Source: Streptomyces griseomycini (GTDB lineage: Bacteria > Actinomycetota > Actinomycetes > Streptomycetales > Streptomycetaceae). Taken from it: DNA of 64,000 nucleotides. The DNA lies in assembly GCF_014203535.1 (NCBI RefSeq), contig NZ_JACHJI010000012.1:62001-126000 (forward strand), in the 5' to 3' direction. Position numbers and translations under genes: made by a program. The notes under the pieces were generated by a model. That model was not told the origin of the DNA, searched no databases, and saw nothing but the letters and a program-made list of their open reading frames with translations. Shown here piece by piece: positions 58,015 to 64,000 of the stretch (position 1 is its first letter; each line of letters opens with the position of its first letter).

Positions 58015-58827
58015 TCACCGCCGGGTGGCGGCGCGCAGACCGTGGTACCAGCCGAGCACCCGCCGTTCGACCAGCCGGAAGAGCACCGACAGGGCGAAGC
58101 CGAGCAGACCGAGCAGCAGGATGCCGGTCCACATGCCGGGGATCGCGAAACCGCGCTGGAACTGCACGATCGTGAAGCCGAGCCCGTTGCTGGCGGCGAA
58201 CATCTCGCTGATCACCATCAGGATGATGCCGATCGACAGGGCCTGGCGCAGTCCCGCGAAGATCTGCGGACCCGCCGAGGGGAGCACCACGTCCTTCAGC
58301 CGTGCGACGCCGGTGACGCCGTACGAGCGGGCCGTCTCGGCCGCCACCGGATCGAGGGCGCGGACGCCCTCCACCGTGTTCAGCAGCACCGGCCACACAC
58401 AGCCGCTCGCGATCACCACGATCTTCATCGTGTCGCCGATGCCCGCGAACAGCATGATGACCGGCACCAGCACCGGCGGCGGCACCGCCCGCAGGAACTC
58501 CAGCACCGGTTCGCACACCGCGCGCACCCGCCGGTGGGAGCCGACGAGCAGGCCGAGCGCGACCCCGGCGACGGCCGCGAGGCCGTAGCCCGCCGCGAGC
58601 CTCAGCACGCTGGGCAGGACGTCACCGCGCCACCGCTCGCCGGTCCACACGTCCGGGAAGGCGGACACGATCGTCCGCAGCGGCGGCCAGTACACGTCCT
58701 CGCTGCCGTCGGAGGCCACCCACCAGACGGTCACCAGGACCACGGGCAGCGCGAGCACGAACACCAGCCGGAGCACCACGTGCCGCCACGCGCTCGACTT
58801 CGGCCGGCCGGGGGGAGCACCCGTCAC
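58015..58827 (-). CDS. ABC transporter permease (NitT/TauT type), second permease
   Basis: The 270-residue protein starts at GTG 58827 (GTGA overlap with the first permease). About six hydrophobic segments and the EAA-type loop (ETARSYGVTGVARLKDVVLP) are visible. Together with the gene at 58824-59597 it forms a heterodimeric channel. Two different permease genes are unusual for this importer family, which more often uses one. Confidence 0.9.
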   Translation of the reverse strand: MTGAPPGRPKSSAWRHVVLRLVFVLALPVVLVTVWWVASDGSEDVYWPPLRTIVSAFPDVWTGERWRGDVLPSVLRLAAGYGLAAVAGVALGLLVGSHRRVRAVCEPVLEFLRAVPPPVLVPVIMLFAGIGDTMKIVVIASGCVWPVLLNTVEGVRALDPVAAETARSYGVTGVARLKDVVLPSAGPQIFAGLRQALSIGIILMVISEMFAASNGLGFTIVQFQRGFAIPGMWTGILLLGLLGFALSVLFRLVERRVLGWYHGLRAATRR

Positions 58828-59597
58828 GCGGCCACCTCCCCGCGCACCGACTGGTGCCAGGCCAGCGCCCGCCGCTCCACCGACCGGGCCCCGACGTTGA
58901 TCAGCAGCCCGAGCAGACCGGCGACCACGATCAGCGCGTACATCTCCGGCACGGCCTGCGAGGTCTGTGCGACGGCGATGCGCGCGCCCAGCCCCGGGAC
59001 GCCGATGACGAGTTCGGCGGTGACGGCGAGGATCAGCGCGACGGCCGCCGCCAGCCGCACCCCGGTCATGACGTAGGGCAGCGCGGTGGGCCACAGCACG
59101 TGCCGGATCCGCGCCCAGGGGCCCAGGCCGTACGAGCGCGCCGTCTCCTCGGCGACCGGGTCGACGTCCTGGACGCCGTACAGCACCTGGATCAGCACTT
59201 GCCAGAAGGAGGCGTAGACGACCAGCAGCAGCACCGACCGCAGTCCGGTGCCGTACAGCAGCACCGCCAGCGGGATCAGCGCCACCGACGGGATCGGGCG
59301 CAGGAACTCGATCGTGGACGCCGTCGCCTCGCGCAGGTACGGCACCACGGAGATGACCACCCCGACGACGATCCCGGCGCCGACCGCGATGGCCAGGCCC
59401 AGCGCCCAGCCGGTGAGGGTGTCGCCGAGCGCGGCCCAGAAGGCGCCGTCCGCGAGCTCCGTGCCGAGCGCGTCGGCGATGCGGCTGGTCGGCGGGAAGT
59501 GGTCCTCCTCCACCAGACCGAGCCGCGGCACCGCCTCGCCCAGGGCGAGGAAGGCCGCGAGCCCGGCCGCGCCGAGCGCGGCGTTCACGCCCCTCAC
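58824..59597 (-). CDS. ABC transporter permease (NitT/TauT type), first permease
   Basis: The 257-residue protein starts at GTG 59597 (GTGA overlap with the binding-protein stop); GTG 59588 is an alternative. It has the BPD_transp_1 fold with the EAA-type loop (ETARSYGLGPWARIRHVLWP) and an N-terminal segment used as membrane anchor. It pairs with the second permease. Confidence 0.9.
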   Translation of the reverse strand: MRGVNAALGAAGLAAFLALGEAVPRLGLVEEDHFPPTSRIADALGTELADGAFWAALGDTLTGWALGLAIAVGAGIVVGVVISVVPYLREATASTIEFLRPIPSVALIPLAVLLYGTGLRSVLLLVVYASFWQVLIQVLYGVQDVDPVAEETARSYGLGPWARIRHVLWPTALPYVMTGVRLAAAVALILAVTAELVIGVPGLGARIAVAQTSQAVPEMYALIVVAGLLGLLINVGARSVERRALAWHQSVRGEVAA

Positions 59598-60568
59598 GGG
59601 AGCAGCTCGTCCAGATCCGGCGCCTGTTCGAACAGGCCGCCCTCCACCCCGAGCCGCGCCAGTTCCTCGAGGGCGGCGCGGTTGGGCTCGGCCGGCCACT
59701 TCGGCAGGGTCACCTTCGCCAGCACGTCCGCCGGGATCTTGGTGTACGTGGTGACGATCTCGCGGACCTCGTCGGGGTGGGAGTCGGCGTAGGCCAGGGA
59801 CTCGGCGGTGGCCTCCTGGAACTTCTCGACGATCTCCGGGTTCTCCCGCGCGTACTTCGTGGAGGTGAAGTACATGGCGACGGTGAGCTCCGGGGCGATG
59901 TCGACCATGGGGGAGGAGATCTCCCGGCCGCCCTGGTTCTTGATCGTCGCCAGTGCCGGTTCGACCACCATGGCGGCGTCGATCCGTCCGCCGTCGAGCG
60001 CGGCGGGCATCTGGTCGAAGGCCATCTCGACGAACTCCACCTCGTCGGGGTCGCCGCCCGCCTTGCGCACCGAGGCGCGCACCGCGGTCTCGTTGATGTT
60101 CTTCAGGGTGTTGATGGCGACCTTCCTGCCCTCCAGCTCCTTCGCCGACGTGATCGGGCTGTCGCCCTTGACGGTGAGCGCCTCGAAGTCCTTGCCCACC
60201 ACACCGGTCGAGGCGATGCCGTTGGCCACCGCCTTCACCGGCACGTCGTTGGACCGGGCGATCATGAGGGAGGTCATGTTGCTGAAGCCGAACTGGAACT
60301 GACCGCTGGTCACGCCGGGCACGATCGCCGCGCCGCCCTGCGCGCTGGAGAAGGACAGCTTCAGGCCGCGCTCGCCGAAGAAGCCCTTCTCCTGGCCCAG
60401 GTACAGGGGTGCCACGTCGACGATGGGGATGAGGCCCACCTTCACCGTGGTGGTGCCGCCGGACGAGGCGTTCCCGTCCGCGGCGCCACCGCCGTCGGAC
60501 GAGCCGCACGCCGTCGTGGCGGCCAGGACGGACACGGCGGTGAGGCCGATGAGCAGACGACGACGCAT
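59594..60568 (-). CDS. ABC transporter substrate-binding lipoprotein
   Basis: The 324-residue protein starts at ATG 60568. A lipobox (LAATTAC, lipid on Cys21) anchors it outside the membrane. The mature part is an NMT1/SsuA-like binding protein (VKVGLIPIVDVAPLYLGQEK; GVTSGQFQFGFSNMTSLMIA). These proteins bind nitrate, sulfonates, thiamine precursors or aromatic acids. With a Rieske oxygenase operon next door an aromatic substrate is likely. Expression is probably controlled by the divergent IclR gene. Confidence 0.92.
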   Translation of the reverse strand: MRRRLLIGLTAVSVLAATTACGSSDGGGAADGNASSGGTTTVKVGLIPIVDVAPLYLGQEKGFFGERGLKLSFSSAQGGAAIVPGVTSGQFQFGFSNMTSLMIARSNDVPVKAVANGIASTGVVGKDFEALTVKGDSPITSAKELEGRKVAINTLKNINETAVRASVRKAGGDPDEVEFVEMAFDQMPAALDGGRIDAAMVVEPALATIKNQGGREISSPMVDIAPELTVAMYFTSTKYARENPEIVEKFQEATAESLAYADSHPDEVREIVTTYTKIPADVLAKVTLPKWPAEPNRAALEELARLGVEGGLFEQAPDLDELLP

Positions 60569-60804
60569 GGCTGTGACTCCCCTGGGACGGGACCAGGTGC
60601 TCGGACAGGCTGTGCGCAGACGGAACGGACGTGCTCTGCGGGAACGTAGAGCCCGTCCCGAGACAGGGTCAATCCCCGTACGCGGTCCAATCGTCGGCCC
60701 CCGCCACAGGGCAGGCGCGTCATCGGAGGACGCGTCGTTGACAGGCGCGAGGCGCACCCCTAGCGTGCGCAGCGCGTACGCTCGTACGGCTTCCCGGAGG
60801 CCCG

Positions 60805-61620
60805 ATGACCGCTGACGTCCGCGGACCGCACTTCGTCCGGTCCTTCGAGCGCGGCCTCGCCGTCCTCCGCGCCTTCGACGCCGACCACCCCGCGCGCACG
60901 CTGAGCGAGGTCGCCCGCGTCTGCGGGATGACCCGCGCGGCGGCCCGCCGCTTCCTGCTCACGCTCGCCGACCTCGGCTACGTCCACACCGACGGCCGGC
61001 TCTTCCGGCTCACCCCGCGCGTGCTGGAACTCGGCTACTCCTATCTCGCGGGTTTCACCCTGCCGGAGATCGCCGGACCCCACCTGGAACAACTCGTCGA
61101 CCGGGTGCGGGAGTCGTCGTCGCTGTGCGTCCTGGACGGCGACGACATCGTGTACGTGGCGCGCGTCCCGACCCGCCGCATCATGTCCGAGGCCATCACG
61201 GTGGGCACCCGCTTCCCGGCCCACCTCACCTCCGTCGGGCGGGTGGTCCTCGCGAGCCTGCCGGACGAGGAGATCGACGCCCGGCTGTCCCGCACCGACC
61301 TGCGCCCGCACACCTCGCACACCGTCGTCTCGGCCCGTGCCCTGCGCACCGAACTGCTCCGGGTCCGCCGGCAGGGGTACGCGCTGGTCGACCAGGAGCT
61401 GGAGGAGGGCCTGCGGTCGGTCGCCGCCCCGGTGCGGGACCGGGACGGCACGGTGGTGGCCGGCGTGAACCTCGCCGTGCACGCCGGCCGCACCTCCCTG
61501 GACTCCGTCCGCCGCGACCTGCTGCCGCACCTGCTGGCGACCGTGGCGCGGATCGAGGCGGACCTGAACGTCACAGGTCCAGCACGAGCCGCCTCCCACG
61601 ACACCGGGACACACAGATGA
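60805..61620 (+). CDS. IclR-family regulator (PcaR/PobR-like)
   Basis: The 271-residue protein starts at ATG 60805. The winged HTH (LSEVARVCGMTRAAARRFLL) and effector domain (FPAHLTSVGRVVLASLPDEE; RQGYALVDQELEEGLRSVA) are typical of the PcaR/PobR/PcaU branch, which activates aromatic catabolism. It is divergent from the ABC importer and its 3' end overlaps the reductase gene by 50 bp on the opposite strand. It is the likely regulator of both units. Confidence 0.9.
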   Translation: MTADVRGPHFVRSFERGLAVLRAFDADHPARTLSEVARVCGMTRAAARRFLLTLADLGYVHTDGRLFRLTPRVLELGYSYLAGFTLPEIAGPHLEQLVDRVRESSSLCVLDGDDIVYVARVPTRRIMSEAITVGTRFPAHLTSVGRVVLASLPDEEIDARLSRTDLRPHTSHTVVSARALRTELLRVRRQGYALVDQELEEGLRSVAAPVRDRDGTVVAGVNLAVHAGRTSLDSVRRDLLPHLLATVARIEADLNVTGPARAASHDTGTHR

Positions 61621-62506
61621 GCATGGTCTCCCCGGCGGCCCGCTCCGCCTCGGTGAGCACCGAGTCCCGGTGGTCGGGGACGCCCTCGAGCACCTCCGTC
61701 TCGCAGGTGCCGCAGGTGCCCTCGGTGCAGGAGTGGAGCACCTCGACACCGGCGGCGCGCACGGCGTCGAGCACCGTCACGTCCGGCGCGACGGCGAGCG
61801 TCCGCCCGCTGCGGGCCAGGACGACCTCGAACTCCGCCGCCGCGCCCGCGGGTCGCTCCTTCGGCCGGAACCGTTCCGTCCGCAGTGCTCCGGCGGGACA
61901 CCGCTCCTCCACCGCGTCGAGCAGCGGTCCGGGCCCGCAGCAGTAGACGAGCGTGCCGTCCGGCAGGCCGTCCAGCACGGAGGGCAGGTCGAGCAGTCCG
62001 GTCTCGTCCTCGGGTGCGATCGTCACCCGGCTCCCGTAGCGGGCCAGTTCCCCGGTGAACGCCATGGACCGGAGGGTGCGTCCGCCGTAGAGCAGCGACC
62101 AGTCGGCACCCGCCGCCTCGGCGGCGGCCAGCATCGGCAGGATCGGGGTGATGCCGATGCCGCCCGCGACGAAGCGGTAACGGCCGGCGGGCTCCAGCGG
62201 GAAGTGGTTGCGCGGTCCCCGCGCCCGTACCCCGTCGCCCGGCCGCAGGCGCCGGTGCACGTGCGCGGAGCCTCCCCGCCCGTCCGGTTCGCGCAGGACG
62301 GCGATCCGCCAGCTCCCCCGGTCGGCGGGATCCCCGCACAGCGAGTACTGCCGCTCCAGTCCGGGCGCGAGCACGAGGTCGACGTGGGCGCCCGGCTCCC
62401 AGGCGGGAAGCTCCGCGCCGAGCGGGTGCCGCAGGGTGAGGGCGAGGACCCCCTCGGCCGCCGGTTCCCGCCGCTCGACGACGAGTTCGGTGTCGTACGG
62501 GGTCAT
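61571..62506 (-). CDS. Phthalate-dioxygenase-reductase-type flavin / [2Fe-2S] reductase (VanB-like)
   Basis: The 311-residue protein starts at ATG 62506 (ATGA overlap with the small protein stop). Order of domains: FMN-binding barrel (RQYSLCGDPADRGSW), NAD-binding domain (FVAGGIGITPILPMLAAAEA; YCCGPGPLLDAV), and C-terminal plant-type [2Fe-2S] cluster (SCTEGTCGTCETEVL ... ICVSRC). It passes electrons from NADH to the Rieske oxygenase two genes upstream. Confidence 0.92.
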   Translation of the reverse strand: MTPYDTELVVERREPAAEGVLALTLRHPLGAELPAWEPGAHVDLVLAPGLERQYSLCGDPADRGSWRIAVLREPDGRGGSAHVHRRLRPGDGVRARGPRNHFPLEPAGRYRFVAGGIGITPILPMLAAAEAAGADWSLLYGGRTLRSMAFTGELARYGSRVTIAPEDETGLLDLPSVLDGLPDGTLVYCCGPGPLLDAVEERCPAGALRTERFRPKERPAGAAAEFEVVLARSGRTLAVAPDVTVLDAVRAAGVEVLHSCTEGTCGTCETEVLEGVPDHRDSVLTEAERAAGETMLICVSRCRGRRLVLDL

Positions 62507-62673
62507 GCACCGGCCCCCCGCGGCTCGTGCCCCCGCGGATGGGCGAGCATCCACTCCCACATCTCGACCGGATCCTGTGCGGTGTGCTCGCGGCCGCAGT
62601 GACAGGTGCCGTGCAGCAGGTCGGTGCCCGGCAGCCAGTCGACGCGGTAGACCTCGCCGGTGCGCTCGCTCAC
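62503..62673 (-). CDS. 56-residue Cys/His protein between oxygenase and reductase genes
   Basis: The gene starts at GTG 62673 within the GTGA overlap of the oxygenase stop and ends in an ATGA overlap with the reductase. Translational coupling on both sides makes it a real gene despite its size. The sequence has DLLHGTCHCGREHTAQDPVE followed by MWEWMLAHPRGHEP; Cys-His-Cys plus later His residues could bind a metal or help the oxygenase fold. I do not know a named family. Confidence 0.7.
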   Translation of the reverse strand: MSERTGEVYRVDWLPGTDLLHGTCHCGREHTAQDPVEMWEWMLAHPRGHEPRGAGA

Positions 62674-63740
62674 CGGACCCCCTCCACGGGCTTGTCGCCC
62701 TCCTCCACCAGCCGGGCGAGGATACGGCGCGCGGCCAGGCCGCCGGTGTCGATGTTGATGCTCAGCTCCCGGTAGCCGGCGCGCTCGGTGCCGAGGCTCC
62801 GCTGGAGCAGGTTGAGCGCGGTGACGTCCTGCATCACCACCGTGTGGTTGCTGTCCCGCAGGAACGCGCTGACCTCCGCGTCGTCCGTCGCCCAGTCGCG
62901 GGAGACCGCCCAGAAGTCGTACACCCTGCCGCCGGCGGACGGGGTGATGGCGTAGGTGATCTCGGTGTGGAAGCCGTTCGGGTCGCTGCCGTCCGGTCCG
63001 GGCTCCACCCCGACCGGTGCGATCCTGCTGTGCAGCAGGTACAGGCACGGCGCGTGGTACTCGATGTCCTGCCAGCGGGTGATCCGGCCCCGGACGCCGG
63101 TCGACCGGGCGTAGAACGGCGGGCACTCGGCGTCGTCCATGCGCCGGCTCACCCGGACGATGCCGGCGCCCTCGTCGACCTCGGTGGTGATCGGCGTCTC
63201 GGCGACCTCTGGGGTGCCGATGTAGCCGCCGTGCAGATAGGTCTCGTGGGACAGGTCGAGGAGGTTGTCGACGAGCAGCCCGTAGTCGCAGTCGACGGGC
63301 TCCATGCCCCGTACGGTCACCCAGCCGGGGGAGTCCAGGTGCCGGGCCCGCGGAATCGTCCCCGCGTCGGCGAGCTCCGGGTCACCGATCCACACCCAGA
63401 CCAGGGAGTCCCGCTCGACGACGGGGTAGGAGGCGACGCGCGCGGTGCGCGGCACGCGCTTCTGCCCCGGCACGTACACGCACGCACCGGTCGTGTCGTA
63501 CGTGAACCCGTGGTACCCGCACACGATCCGGTCCCCGTCGAGCCGGGTCGGGGCCTCGGACAGCGGGTAGCGGCGGTGCACGCACCGGTCGTGCAGGACG
63601 ACGGGGGCCCCGTCCTCCTCGGTGCGGTAGAGGACGAGCGGTTCACCGAGGACGGTCCGTCCCAGCAACTCGCGCCCGACCTCGTGGCTGTAGGCGGCGA
63701 CGTACCACTGGTTCCTGGCGAAGGCGGTCATGTGCGGCAT
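62670..63740 (-). CDS. Rieske-type aromatic oxygenase (vanillate-demethylase VanA-like)
   Basis: The 356-residue protein starts at ATG 63740; ATG 63731 is an alternative. The Rieske cluster ligands are Cys53/His55 (CVHRRYPLSEAP) and Cys74/His77 (CGYHGFTYD). The mononuclear iron site is in VDNLLDLSHETYLH (Asp162, His165, His170). Single-component-type alpha subunits like VanA demethylate methoxy-aromatics or hydroxylate related compounds. The true substrate is unknown. The 260 bp upstream to the window edge have no gene and should hold the promoter. Confidence 0.92.
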   Translation of the reverse strand: MPHMTAFARNQWYVAAYSHEVGRELLGRTVLGEPLVLYRTEEDGAPVVLHDRCVHRRYPLSEAPTRLDGDRIVCGYHGFTYDTTGACVYVPGQKRVPRTARVASYPVVERDSLVWVWIGDPELADAGTIPRARHLDSPGWVTVRGMEPVDCDYGLLVDNLLDLSHETYLHGGYIGTPEVAETPITTEVDEGAGIVRVSRRMDDAECPPFYARSTGVRGRITRWQDIEYHAPCLYLLHSRIAPVGVEPGPDGSDPNGFHTEITYAITPSAGGRVYDFWAVSRDWATDDAEVSAFLRDSNHTVVMQDVTALNLLQRSLGTERAGYRELSINIDTGGLAARRILARLVEEGDKPVEGVR

Positions 63741-64000
63741 CGTTGCGGCTCCCGTCCGTCGTGGGTGGTGGCATCGTCCGGGAGGGCGTCGCGGGATGGC
63801 AATGCCCTTTCCGCCCCGCGGAAGGGGGCACGGGGAACGCCCGGGCGCGGTGACCGGCCCGGAGGCCGGGCGCCGGGGACCGCCGGCGGGTGCCCCTGAA
63901 CGACGTCGCGCGACGGATCCGATCGACGCCGCGCGGAGCTGACCATGCCGGGGGTCCCGGGCCGTCGACGCGTCGCGGGCCCCGGTCCGGAAGGCGACCG

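Noticed and set aside
63741..64000. A further gene at the right edge
   Set aside because: Frames there are short and Arg/Gly/Pro-rich without a domain; it is more likely the promoter region of the oxygenase operon.
1..64000. tRNA, rRNA, riboswitch or origin of replication
   Set aside because: No cloverleaf, rRNA core sequence, conserved riboswitch core (for example FMN before the ribA paralogue) or DnaA-box cluster could be found by eye.

Overview
This window looks like a piece of a Streptomyces chromosome. The DNA is very GC-rich with strong G/C preference at third codon positions, many genes start with GTG or TTG, and operons are tightly packed with ATGA/GTGA overlaps. The stretch with GTP cyclohydrolase II, gnd, pgi, opcA and zwf resembles, from memory, the S. 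coelicolor SCO665x-SCO666x neighbourhood. No rRNA, tRNA, CRISPR array, intact insertion sequence or origin was seen.

Region 1 (1-9.1 kb): a partial gene, a short-chain dehydrogenase without its nucleotide-binding half, a small protein with a paralogue at 18.8 kb, two secreted enzymes, and a run of three genes that may form a modification/conflict module. These are a DNA adenine methylase fused to a specificity-like tail, an EVE/PUA-fold protein, and an ADP-ribosylglycohydrolase homologue whose usual TDDT metal motif is missing. Region 2 (9.3-25.4 kb): an accessory zone with a TPR-CHAT protease-like protein divergent from two small genes, an IS-transposase scrap, gene scraps, an XRE-cupin regulator divergent from a methyltransferase, an HD phosphohydrolase, a HEAT-repeat protein and a large receptor-like protein with a periplasmic-binding-protein ectodomain.

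Region 3 (25.6-32.7 kb) is the most interesting block. A GTP cyclohydrolase II carrying Met120 (the state linked to FAPy formation in S. coelicolor), a creatininase/ArfB-like amidohydrolase, a divergent PTPS/QueD-fold protein, a dehydrogenase, a glycosyltransferase, a methyltransferase, a CDP-alcohol phosphatidyltransferase and an LPG-flippase-type membrane protein lie together. They suggest a pathway to an unidentified GTP-derived, probably glycosylated or lipid-linked metabolite.

Region 4 (32.7-40.5 kb): a serine hydrolase, a PPOX flavoprotein, a histidine phosphatase and the oxidative pentose phosphate operon zwf-opcA-pgi-gnd. Upstream, in ancestral order, lie a decayed transketolase end and an in-frame, internally deleted transaldolase remnant still translationally coupled to zwf. 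Region 5 (40.9-48.8 kb): a secreted GH16 glucanase with a LacI-type operator, an IclR regulator, an 8-bp minisatellite, a GH4 glycosidase, and an ATP-grasp / metallophosphoesterase / phosphopantetheinyl transferase group. Region 6 (48.9-51.5 kb): an XRE regulator with an ImmA/IrrE peptidase that contains a TTA codon, next to a MmyB-type sensor lacking its HTH. Region 7 (51.6-57.1 kb): a trans-4-hydroxyproline catabolic operon with its GntR regulator. Region 8 (57.2-63.7 kb): a NitT/TauT-type ABC importer, an IclR regulator and a Rieske oxygenase / small CHC protein / ferredoxin-reductase operon, probably for uptake and O-demethylation or hydroxylation of an aromatic compound.
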